This document shows positions 25,166 through 34,089 of a stretch of 64,000 bases of DNA, in pieces (position 1 is the first letter of the stretch; the number at the start of each line of letters is the position of its first letter). The position numbers were made by a program, and so were the translations under genes. The stretch is from NCBI GenBank assembly GCA_944320985.1, contig CALUJN010000087.1, positions 1 to 64,000 on the forward strand. The letters are read 5' to 3'. The notes under the pieces were generated by a model. The model saw only the letters and a list, made by a program, of their open reading frames with translations. It searched no databases and had not been told where the DNA came from. This DNA is from an uncultured Alistipes sp. (lineage in GTDB: Bacteria; Bacteroidota; Bacteroidia; Bacteroidales; Rikenellaceae).

Positions 25166-28162
25166 ATGAAAAAAGCATATTTCGCATTGCTGTTCCTGGT
25201 TGCTGCATTCGCCCGGGCCGAAGCGCAGGACGTGAAGGTCTGCGTCACCGACCATTGGAACAGGCCGCTGAGCGAAGTCGCGATAACGATAGCCGACGAC
25301 CGCACGGTCGCCGCACGGACCGACGACCGCGGAGAGGCGGTGATCCAGGCACCCGAGGGCTCCAGGATCACGCTGACACTTTTCAACCGGAAAAGCAAGA
25401 CCGTCCGTGTCGAAGGTTCCCGACTCAATGTCCAGCTCTCCGAAAACGACCGTCTTCTCGATCTGGGCTATGACGAACGCATCTCGAAATCGGAGAGCAC
25501 CGCGGCACTGGCTGCCGCCGCATCCGAAGAGATCGAGGCATCAGGGCACCCCACCCTGATGAACAACCTCTACGGACTGATCCCCGGACTGGGGGTCTAC
25601 CAGGGCAACAACCTTCCGTGGGACAACTCGCCGAATCTCTACGTCCGAGGCCAGGGCTCCTTCGGCGGCAACCAGGTGCTGGTCCTCGTCGACGGAATCG
25701 AACGCGACATGGCACAAATCAACCCCCAGGAGGTCGAAAGCATCACGGTCCTCAAGGATGCCGCATCGCTCGCCCTCTACGGAAACCGCGGAGCCGACGG
25801 CGTGGTGGTCATCACCACCAAACGCGGCGGCGACCACGGTCTGCGAACCCGCATCGATTACAATTTCGGCGTGCAGACCCCGTTCCGCGTCCCGGAAATG
25901 GCCGACGGATACGCCTATGCCGGAGCCGTGAACGAGGCCCTTGCAAACGACGGTCTCACACCGCGCTATACCATGCACGACATGAGGCTGATCGCAAACG
26001 GAGAGCGTCCGCAACTCTTCCCCGACATCGACTGGAACGCCCTTATCCTCCGCCAGGCCGCATTCACACACAACATAAACCTCTCCTTCGACGGAAACAG
26101 CAACCATATCCGCTATTTCGTCTATGCGAACTACAACAGCAACCGCGGATTCCTCAACAACACGGAGATGAACGACGGATACTCCACCCAGGTGGGAATG
26201 GACGCACTCAAGGTCCGCTCGAACATCGAGGCACGGCTGACGAAAAGCACCGTGGCGCGCGTCAACCTCATGGGACGCCTGATGCAGTATCAACAACCCA
26301 GCACCGGGACGGATCTGGCCGGTATGTACAATACGCCGGCCTCTGTATTCTATCCCCTGGCTCCGCAGTCCGAGGGCGGAGGCTGGGCCCGCAGCAAACT
26401 CTTCGACAACCCTCTGGCACAGCTGGTGGCTCGCGGATACAACACGGTGCTGCAACGGACGCTCTTCGCCGACCTGACGATCGATCAGGATCTCTCGATG
26501 CTTACCCCCGGGCTTTCGCTGCAGGTGCGCGTAGCCTATGACAATTCGGCCGACATCACCGATTCGAGGAGCTGCAACTACGGCTACAAGGAGGTCGCCC
26601 CGACAACCGACTCCTACGGAAATGTCGAGAAGATCTCCTACACGGCCTACGGCAACGACAGCAACATCTCGTTCAACAGCTGGCTCTCGGCGGCCATGAA
26701 CCGTACGTCCGTATGGGCAAAGGTGCTCTACGACCGCTCCTTCGGCCGGCACGGTATCTCGGCGCGTCTGATCTTCAATGAGAACCGTTCGGACTACCGC
26801 GGCGCAAACAACTCCTACATGTATCGGGACGGAATCGCCTCGGTGGCATACAACTACGACTCCCGCTATCTGATACAGGCCGTCGTGACATACGGAGGCG
26901 CCAGCCAGATGCCATCGGGCGACAAATACAGGATCTATCCCGCCGTATCGGCCGCATGGATCGCATCCCGGGAATCGTTTCTGCGCAACGTCGAACAGCT
27001 CGACCTGCTCAAGTTGCGCGCATCGTTCGGCGTAACCGGAATGAGTGCACGACTCTCCTACGACATGGACAAGCAGTTCAACGGAGCCGGGAATTCATAC
27101 ATCTTCGTCGGATCCGTCTCCCAGTACGGTACGGCCCAGGGAGCCCTTCCCTCCACCGGAATCGAGCCCGAACGGGAATACCGAAGCAACATCGGTCTCG
27201 AACTCGGACTGTTCAAAAGCCTGACCTTCGATGCCGACCTCTTCTACAACGAACGGCACAATATCCGTGTCTCGTCCGACGCCACCCTCTCCGGGGTGTT
27301 GGGAATCGGAGCCCCCGACGTCTTCACCGGAAAGGTCCGCAACTACGGATGGGAACTCGCCCTAGGGTGGCGCAAACAATCCGGCGACTTCGGATACGGC
27401 ATCCGCGGACAGGTATCCTACGCCAAGAATGAGATTCTTCAGAAGGAGGAGGGATACAAGCCCCACTGGTATATGTATGCCAGGAACAATGCAATCGACC
27501 GTTTCTACGGGCTGATGGCCGAAGGGCTCTATCAGACGGAGGATTTCAATCCGGACGGTTCGCTGCGCGCCGGACTTCCCGTCTCGACCTATCAGAGCCA
27601 CGTACAACCCGGCGACGTGAAGTACTTCGACCTGAACGGTGACGGGAAAATCGACGCAAACGACTGCGCCTACCAGCTCTATGCCCCCCTGCCGCAACTC
27701 TACTACGGCATAAACATCGAACTGAAATGGCGCGGCCTGGGGCTGAGCGCCTACTTCCAGGGGACCGGGCGGTCGACGGTCGCCACCACGCTGGCGAGCA
27801 TCTACCAACCGCTCTACGGCAACGACAAAAACGTCTCGGAGTACTATCTGGAGAACCGTTGGTCGACCAACAACCCCCAGGGACGCTATCCGCGGCTGAC
27901 AACACTCTCCAATGCCAACAACTTCGCCGCAAGCTCTCTCTGGACCGAACGCGGGGACTTCCTCAAGCTCAGAACACTCTGCCTGTACTACAAGCTGCCA
28001 CGGCATCTCGCAACGAAAATCCGGATGCGCGAATGCAGTCTCTATGTCAAGGGCATGAATCTCTTCTCGGCCGATCACGTCGGAATTCTCGACCCCGAGT
28101 ACATCAGCACCGGATACCCCTCCGCTCGCAGCTACCAGGTCGGCCTCAACCTCATCTTCTAA
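25166..28162 (+). CDS. SusC/RagA-family TonB-dependent transporter (second pair)
   Basis: A 998-aa outer-membrane transporter. Signal peptide to about residue 20 (AEAQD), a divergent N-terminal beta domain (VKVCVTDHWNRPLSEVAITI), a plug with LVLVDGIERDMAQI and VESITVLKDAASLALYGN, and a barrel ending RSYQVGLNLIF. It resembles the first SusC in the plug but differs in the N-terminal domain and much of the barrel, so it is probably not a recent tandem duplicate. It starts 29 nt after the first SusD. Confidence 0.95.
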   Translation: MKKAYFALLFLVAAFARAEAQDVKVCVTDHWNRPLSEVAITIADDRTVAARTDDRGEAVIQAPEGSRITLTLFNRKSKTVRVEGSRLNVQLSENDRLLDLGYDERISKSESTAALAAAASEEIEASGHPTLMNNLYGLIPGLGVYQGNNLPWDNSPNLYVRGQGSFGGNQVLVLVDGIERDMAQINPQEVESITVLKDAASLALYGNRGADGVVVITTKRGGDHGLRTRIDYNFGVQTPFRVPEMADGYAYAGAVNEALANDGLTPRYTMHDMRLIANGERPQLFPDIDWNALILRQAAFTHNINLSFDGNSNHIRYFVYANYNSNRGFLNNTEMNDGYSTQVGMDALKVRSNIEARLTKSTVARVNLMGRLMQYQQPSTGTDLAGMYNTPASVFYPLAPQSEGGGWARSKLFDNPLAQLVARGYNTVLQRTLFADLTIDQDLSMLTPGLSLQVRVAYDNSADITDSRSCNYGYKEVAPTTDSYGNVEKISYTAYGNDSNISFNSWLSAAMNRTSVWAKVLYDRSFGRHGISARLIFNENRSDYRGANNSYMYRDGIASVAYNYDSRYLIQAVVTYGGASQMPSGDKYRIYPAVSAAWIASRESFLRNVEQLDLLKLRASFGVTGMSARLSYDMDKQFNGAGNSYIFVGSVSQYGTAQGALPSTGIEPEREYRSNIGLELGLFKSLTFDADLFYNERHNIRVSSDATLSGVLGIGAPDVFTGKVRNYGWELALGWRKQSGDFGYGIRGQVSYAKNEILQKEEGYKPHWYMYARNNAIDRFYGLMAEGLYQTEDFNPDGSLRAGLPVSTYQSHVQPGDVKYFDLNGDGKIDANDCAYQLYAPLPQLYYGINIELKWRGLGLSAYFQGTGRSTVATTLASIYQPLYGNDKNVSEYYLENRWSTNNPQGRYPRLTTLSNANNFAASSLWTERGDFLKLRTLCLYYKLPRHLATKIRMRECSLYVKGMNLFSADHVGILDPEYISTGYPSARSYQVGLNLIF

Positions 28163-28175
28163 CACTTCCAGCACG

Positions 28176-29843
28176 ATGAAAAAATCCATTGCAATCCTCC
28201 TCGCCGCCCCGTTGCTGCTGGCTTCGTGCAGCGATTTCCTGGAGCTCAACGAATCGGAATACCATACCGTCAAATACCAGTTCTCGACCTTCAGCCGGGT
28301 GAAACAGAGCGCCACAAACGTATACGGATATGTGCGCGACGGGCTGGCCGACGTCGAAGAGACGATGCTCGATGCCGCTACCGACGATGCCGTCTATGTC
28401 TGGGAAACAAACAACATCAAACGTTTCTATGACGGCAGCTGGTCCCCCGTGAATCTCATCGACGACCGTTGGGACGAGCTCTACGCGGCCATTGCCGCCG
28501 CGAACTACTTCCTGGAGAACTGTCCCGAAGATTTCCCCGAGGCCAAATACCAGGACAACTACGCCGAAGATCTCAAGCAGCTGAAAAACTATCCGTTCGA
28601 GATCCGGGCCCTGAGAGCCTATTTCCATTTCGAACTGCTCAAACGCTACCGCTCGATCGTCATTGCCAACCGCTCCTTCACCAAAGAGGAGGTCAACACG
28701 CTCGAACCGGCAACCTACGACAGGGCCGTCGAATGGATCGTCGACGAATGCGACGCCATCATTCCCTCGCTGCCCGTGACCTATTCGGGATCCTATTACG
28801 GCGAAGTGGGACGTGTGACCCGCGGAATGGCACAGGCCCTCAAGGCCCGGGTGCTGCTCTACGCGGCCAGTCCCCTGAACAATCCGACAGGAGACCGGAC
28901 CCGGTATCTGAGAGCGGCCGCTGCTGCCAAAGAGATCATCGACAGCGGCGTCTATTCGCTCATCGACGAACAGACCACGAACAACGCATCCGCAAAAGGG
29001 TTGATCTTCGGGAAACTCTGTCCGCTGAGCTCGACCTTCGAAGCCGCCAATTTCCCGATCGGATACGAAGGCGGGAACACCGGAATATGCCCCTCACAGA
29101 ACCTGGCCGAAGCGTTCGACATGCGCAACGGAACGGTCTTCAACCGAAACGACGAGGGACACTGGCGCAACCTGCTCAACGCCTCGATGCGTGATCCCCG
29201 CTTTGCAAAGACCCTGCTCTACAACGGAGCCCTGTTCAAGGATCAGTACATCCAGTCCTATACCGGAGGGCGCAACGGACTCCCCCTCGACGGGGCCTCC
29301 GTCACCTCGTACTACCTCTACAAGCACATCCAGGAGGAGACCAGTTTCGTAGCCGGCAGCGAGACCTATTTCCAGCACGTGTACCCGCTGTTCCGCTACG
29401 CCGAAGTCGTACTGAACTACGCCGAAGCGCTGGGAGCCGCCACGCAGAACGCCGCCTTCACCGGAACGCTCGATGTCGACGGTGTGGACGTCGCGTTCGA
29501 CCTCTCGCCGCTGGAGGCGCTGAACCAGGTAAGAACCCGTTACGGAATGCCCGCAATCGCCTCGGTGGTCAATTACGACAGTTTCGAAACACGGCTGCGC
29601 AACGAACGTCGTGTGGAACTGGCCTTTGAGGGGCATCGTTTCTGGGACATCCGCAGGTGGAAGATCGGCCCGCAGACCACCCGTCTCTACGGATTGGAGA
29701 TCACGAATGCGAACGGCTCGATCTCCTATACCCGCAAGCTGGTACAGGAACGCATCTGGGACGACAAGATGTATTACTATCCCCTCTCCGAGGCCGAGCT
29801 GTACAACAACCGGAATCTGATACAGAACGAAGGTTGGAATTAA
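28176..29843 (+). CDS. SusD/RagB-family lipoprotein (second pair)
   Basis: A 555-aa lipoprotein (lipobox LLASC, then SDFLELNESEY). The C-terminal part has LNYAEALGAATQN and RNERRVELAFEGHRFWDIRR, both typical of SusD. It lies 13 nt after its SusC and 25 nt before the beta-helix gene. Confidence 0.95.
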   Translation: MKKSIAILLAAPLLLASCSDFLELNESEYHTVKYQFSTFSRVKQSATNVYGYVRDGLADVEETMLDAATDDAVYVWETNNIKRFYDGSWSPVNLIDDRWDELYAAIAAANYFLENCPEDFPEAKYQDNYAEDLKQLKNYPFEIRALRAYFHFELLKRYRSIVIANRSFTKEEVNTLEPATYDRAVEWIVDECDAIIPSLPVTYSGSYYGEVGRVTRGMAQALKARVLLYAASPLNNPTGDRTRYLRAAAAAKEIIDSGVYSLIDEQTTNNASAKGLIFGKLCPLSSTFEAANFPIGYEGGNTGICPSQNLAEAFDMRNGTVFNRNDEGHWRNLLNASMRDPRFAKTLLYNGALFKDQYIQSYTGGRNGLPLDGASVTSYYLYKHIQEETSFVAGSETYFQHVYPLFRYAEVVLNYAEALGAATQNAAFTGTLDVDGVDVAFDLSPLEALNQVRTRYGMPAIASVVNYDSFETRLRNERRVELAFEGHRFWDIRRWKIGPQTTRLYGLEITNANGSISYTRKLVQERIWDDKMYYYPLSEAELYNNRNLIQNEGWN

Positions 29844-29868
29844 TGACAAAACCATAATCATCCATGCC

Positions 29869-32178
29869 ATGAAAACGATTTTGGCGACATTAGCCTTTAT
29901 GAACACGCTCTTCTTCATGTCGACAGCCTGTTCGCAAGACAACACCGAATACTTCATACCCGCATTCGAATCCCAGGAAGGATATGCCCCCGATGAGATC
30001 CGGAGCTGGCCCCACGCCGTATTCAGTTTCAACGATCGGAACTGCACCAACGTGCAGATGGCCGAATCCAGACAGGGGATCGGGCAAATCGCCTCAAGCG
30101 GTTACCGGACGACCATCCTGGCCTGCAGTTCCATGGAAAACATCGACTTTTCGTCGTCACAGCCCGGAGAAAACCCATACGAATATATTCTCCGCATCCA
30201 GGATATGGATGCCAACATACCCCAGGTGTGGATGCAATGCACCTCTCTGAGCGAAGCAGGGAAGGCCATCACGCTCACACCGCTGACATCGGCACTGAAG
30301 ATCCGGATGATCGACGCTCCCGACAACCTGGAATCGGTGGAGCTCGTCCTGCCCGAGATGAACGATGCCCTCTATCTGTTCACCGGTGTGACCGAACCGC
30401 TCGGCAAGGCGAAAAGCAAGACCGTACACCTCGGCGCCGCGGATACCGAAAAAACGCTTTATCTGTTCCCGATGCACGCATCCGGTTCATGGAGCCTGAA
30501 CTTCACGATCGAGATCGACAACGCGGAATATCCCGGCACGCTCGTGATTCCGAACGGAATCGGGGCCGGAGAGGCGCTGGAGGTGGATTTCGACTTCTCG
30601 AAGCTCGCAACGGGCAGTTATGAGGTCTCCTACCGGGAGGCTCCATACGGCGACGCCCCCGCGCTGCTGGCCTCCAACACGTTCGAAAACGCAAAATACG
30701 ACGACACCTTCAAGGACAAGAACCCGTATTACAACGTCTACGTGCTGCAGGGTTCGATCTGGAAATCCGTAGAGGTGCACAATGCCCTCTGCTCCAACGC
30801 CCCGCTCTATCACGAACAGATCTGGAACGACTGGAACAACTCCAAAGGGCTGCGCGACATCATGTGCTACACGCTCTTCATGGATGATTTCAACGGGCCC
30901 GTGCGGGTTCGCGTCGAGAAACGGGAAGGTTTCTCGCAGGTTCAGGTACGCCCCTCTACCTGGAACATCCCGACCGAGCTTGTGGCTGAAAACACCATCG
31001 AATTCACCCTCCCGAGTTGGGAGCGCCGCAAGGTATCCGTCGAATTCGACGGGGACCGCTACCACAACCTCTTCATCCTCCCCAACCGTCCGGATCCGAA
31101 CCGGGAGATCTATGCGGACGGTACCGCAGACCGTTATTTCAAAAACAACGTCTACTACTTCGGCGGCGGCAAGGAGTACACCCTGGCCGAAAACGACCCC
31201 ATCAAGCTCACCTCCGGGCAGACGCTCTACATCGACGAGGGTACGACCGTCTACGGCCGTGTGGAGGCCCGGGGCAGCAACATCACCATCGCCGGTCGAG
31301 GCACGCTCTCCGGAGCCAAGCTCGAACATAAGGGATCCCAGTATTCCGAAGGAAACATTCTGGTTGACGTCCTCAACAACAACGGATCCAACAACTGCTC
31401 CGGGCTTCGTATCGAGGGAATCACGATGATCGATACCCCGAACTGGTGTCTGCGCATCTTCAACACCGACGACGTGACCATCGACAACATCAACATGATC
31501 CACTGGATCCTCAACGGTGACGGCATCGACATCTGCACCGGGAAGCGGATTTCCATCACGGACTGCATGCTGCGCACATACGACGACTGCATCACGCTCA
31601 AGGTCCGCCACAACGCCAAACCCATCGGTCCGATCGAGGATGTGACGATCGAGCGCTGTCTGGTATGGACCGAACTGGCCCGCGGCATCGTCGTGGGGCC
31701 CGAATGCGGCGACATGACCTCGCTCTCCTACCAGACCGGCGGCATCTCCGACGTAACCGTCTCCAACTGCGTGGTGCTGGAGGCCTCGCGGGCCAATGAC
31801 GAGAATTTCGAGAATGCGGGACTTGCCGTCATGGCGGAATCCGCAGGATCGAACGCGCCGGGAGTTCCCGGTCCCATCGACAATATTCTGTTCGAGAATT
31901 GCGTGATCGACAACATCCACGTCTCCGGCAGGCCCATCACCATCACGGCCCGCGCACACGAAGACGGGACATGCACCATCTCGGACATCACCTTCCGCAA
32001 CGTCGAGATCATCTCCCAGAACGGATGCCGCGTATCAGGTATCGATCCGCAAGGAAACACCTTCCGGAACCTGACCTTCGAAAACTGCCTCTACAACGGG
32101 CTGAAAATATCTTCGCTCGATCCGGCCATCCTCACGTGTACGGGTATCGACAACGTAACCGGACTGAAATTCCAATAA
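29869..32178 (+). CDS. GH28-like right-handed beta-helix glycosidase with an N-terminal beta domain
   Basis: A 769-aa exported protein; the signal ends near STACSQD and may be a lipobox. Residues about 30-260 form an unassigned beta-rich domain, and residues about 270-400 a second one. From about 430 the parallel beta-helix begins. It carries the GH28-type acidic set NGDGID (D551 and D554) and DDC (D572 and D573), but the following loop is ARGIVVGPECG, without the His-Gly of most polygalacturonases. That leaves GH28-like, GH49-like or a related beta-helix family possible. It would cut an internal or terminal linkage of the imported or surface glycan. Confidence 0.7.
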   Translation: MKTILATLAFMNTLFFMSTACSQDNTEYFIPAFESQEGYAPDEIRSWPHAVFSFNDRNCTNVQMAESRQGIGQIASSGYRTTILACSSMENIDFSSSQPGENPYEYILRIQDMDANIPQVWMQCTSLSEAGKAITLTPLTSALKIRMIDAPDNLESVELVLPEMNDALYLFTGVTEPLGKAKSKTVHLGAADTEKTLYLFPMHASGSWSLNFTIEIDNAEYPGTLVIPNGIGAGEALEVDFDFSKLATGSYEVSYREAPYGDAPALLASNTFENAKYDDTFKDKNPYYNVYVLQGSIWKSVEVHNALCSNAPLYHEQIWNDWNNSKGLRDIMCYTLFMDDFNGPVRVRVEKREGFSQVQVRPSTWNIPTELVAENTIEFTLPSWERRKVSVEFDGDRYHNLFILPNRPDPNREIYADGTADRYFKNNVYYFGGGKEYTLAENDPIKLTSGQTLYIDEGTTVYGRVEARGSNITIAGRGTLSGAKLEHKGSQYSEGNILVDVLNNNGSNNCSGLRIEGITMIDTPNWCLRIFNTDDVTIDNINMIHWILNGDGIDICTGKRISITDCMLRTYDDCITLKVRHNAKPIGPIEDVTIERCLVWTELARGIVVGPECGDMTSLSYQTGGISDVTVSNCVVLEASRANDENFENAGLAVMAESAGSNAPGVPGPIDNILFENCVIDNIHVSGRPITITARAHEDGTCTISDITFRNVEIISQNGCRVSGIDPQGNTFRNLTFENCLYNGLKISSLDPAILTCTGIDNVTGLKFQ

Positions 32179-32250
32179 CGAACCCATAAAATGCCGATGC
32201 CGGGGATTCACAAATCCCCGACATCGACAACCAACAAACCAGACAAACAG

Positions 32251-34089
32251 ATGATACGATTTCAGAAACTGATTTTACCGATCCTGGCCGGCCTGCTGTC
32301 AGCATGCGGACAACCGCAATGCGTCATAACGCCCCGGCCCGAACACTTCGAACGCAAATGCGGATACTTCCTGTGCGACAGCGCCCGCGTTGCGGAAGGG
32401 GAGATCCCCGGACTCATCCGGACGATCGACACCGCGGCCGAAGGCCTTCGTGCCGAAGGGTACAGGTTGCTCGTAACCCGGAAGGGCATCAGCCTTACGG
32501 CACGTGACTCCGCCGGGCTGTTCTACGGAGAGCAGTCCCTGCGCCAGTTGGCCTCCGCAAAGGGAATCCCCTGCGTGGAGATCACGGACAATCCCCGTTT
32601 TGCATACCGGGGCATGCACCTCGACGTCTCCCGACACTTCTTTCCCAAGGAGCAGGTCTTCAAGATCCTCGACGAGATGGCCCGCTACAAGCTCAACAAG
32701 TTCCATTTCCATCTGACCGACAACGGAGGCTGGCGCATTCAAATCGACAAATATCCCCTTCTGACCCGGCTCGGATCCCACAGAATGGAGATCGACTGGC
32801 TCAAATGGTGGGACTTCGGAGACAAGCACTATGTTCCGGAGGGAACCCCCGGCGCATACGGCGGTTATTTCACCAAGGAGGAGATCCGTCAGATCGTAGC
32901 CTACGCCGCAGAAAGGCACATCGAGGTGATTCCCGAAATCGAGTTCCCGGCGCACTCCGACGAGGTGTTCGTGGGATATCCCGAACTCTGCTGCACGGGG
33001 AAACCCTACACAACCGGAGAGTTCTGCGTAGGGAATCCGGCCACGCTGCAGTTCGCCAAGGACGTTCTGACCGAGATCATGGAGCTCTTCCCCTCGAAGT
33101 ACATCCACATCGGAGGTGATGAAGCCCGCAAGATCGCGTGGAAAAGTTGTCCGAAGTGTCAGCGACTGGCCCGTGAGGTCGGCGGGCTGGAAGCCGTGCA
33201 ATGCTATCTGGTGGAGTCGCTCGAACAGTTCCTCGTCGAACACGGCCGCGCCATGATGGGATGGGACGAGATTCTGAAGAACAACCTGCGATCCTCCTCC
33301 GTTCCCATCTCCTACCGCGGACAGCGGGGTGGCATCGAGGGGGCGAACCGGGGACTCAACGTCGTCATGTCGCCCGGCGAGATGATCTACTTCGACTGGT
33401 ACCAGGCGGATCCCTACACGCAGCCCCGCGCCATGAGCGGATACGCCCCGATCAAAAAGGTATACAGCTTCTATCCCGTTCCCGACACCCCCGAAAAGAC
33501 CGCCTCAAACGAGTCGTTCATCAAAGGGGAGTACGTGGACCCCAGCTCGGTGGAATACATCTATAACGGCGCCTCGAAATACGTGCTCGGAGTACAGGGA
33601 TGCATGTGGACCGAATTCGTGGACACGAAGGAGCATCTGGAGTACATGATGTTCCCGAGAATGCTGGCGGTCGCCGAGATCGCCTGGACCCCCCAGTCGC
33701 TTCGTGACTGGCACGATTTCCGCCGCCGGGTCAATCAGGAGATTCCCCGGCTCCGCGCCCGAGGCATCAACGCCTTCCAGTTGAGCAACGACGTGGAAAT
33801 CTCCGTGACCCGACTTCCCGACGGCAAAAAAGCCCTCGTAACGCTGGATACGGAGAAATACCCCCTCGAGGTCCGCTTCACGCTCGACGGAACGGACCCG
33901 ACCCCGGAATCTCCGCTCTACCGGAAACCTTTCAAGGTGAAAATCGGAACGACCGTCAGTGCCGCCAGCTTCGACGCGACACGCAATCCCGGCAACATCG
34001 CCCGCGTGGACGTAAACGGACATCACGACATCCAAAACTATTACCCGTACCTCGAAACCCCCGAAATCCATGCTTCGATCGAACCGTAA
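32251..34089 (+). CDS. GH20 beta-N-acetylhexosaminidase, lipoprotein
   Basis: A 612-aa lipoprotein (lipobox LLSACGQ) that removes terminal beta-linked GlcNAc or GalNAc. The GH20 domain has GMHLDVSRHFFP, KFHFHLTDNGGWR and the catalytic Asp-Glu pair D290-E291 in YIHIGGDEA, used in substrate-assisted catalysis. A C-terminal chitobiase-like beta module (RFTLDGTDPTPES) follows. The start at 32251 was chosen for the lipoprotein signal; an in-frame ATG at 32191 gives a non-signal leader. The last 20 nt overlap the next gene. Confidence 0.93.
   Translation: MIRFQKLILPILAGLLSACGQPQCVITPRPEHFERKCGYFLCDSARVAEGEIPGLIRTIDTAAEGLRAEGYRLLVTRKGISLTARDSAGLFYGEQSLRQLASAKGIPCVEITDNPRFAYRGMHLDVSRHFFPKEQVFKILDEMARYKLNKFHFHLTDNGGWRIQIDKYPLLTRLGSHRMEIDWLKWWDFGDKHYVPEGTPGAYGGYFTKEEIRQIVAYAAERHIEVIPEIEFPAHSDEVFVGYPELCCTGKPYTTGEFCVGNPATLQFAKDVLTEIMELFPSKYIHIGGDEARKIAWKSCPKCQRLAREVGGLEAVQCYLVESLEQFLVEHGRAMMGWDEILKNNLRSSSVPISYRGQRGGIEGANRGLNVVMSPGEMIYFDWYQADPYTQPRAMSGYAPIKKVYSFYPVPDTPEKTASNESFIKGEYVDPSSVEYIYNGASKYVLGVQGCMWTEFVDTKEHLEYMMFPRMLAVAEIAWTPQSLRDWHDFRRRVNQEIPRLRARGINAFQLSNDVEISVTRLPDGKKALVTLDTEKYPLEVRFTLDGTDPTPESPLYRKPFKVKIGTTVSAASFDATRNPGNIARVDVNGHHDIQNYYPYLETPEIHASIEP

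Noticed and set aside
23157..25208. A 683-codon antisense frame over the first SusD gene
   Set aside because: Shadow frame without a recognisable domain or signal; SusD on the plus strand is certain.
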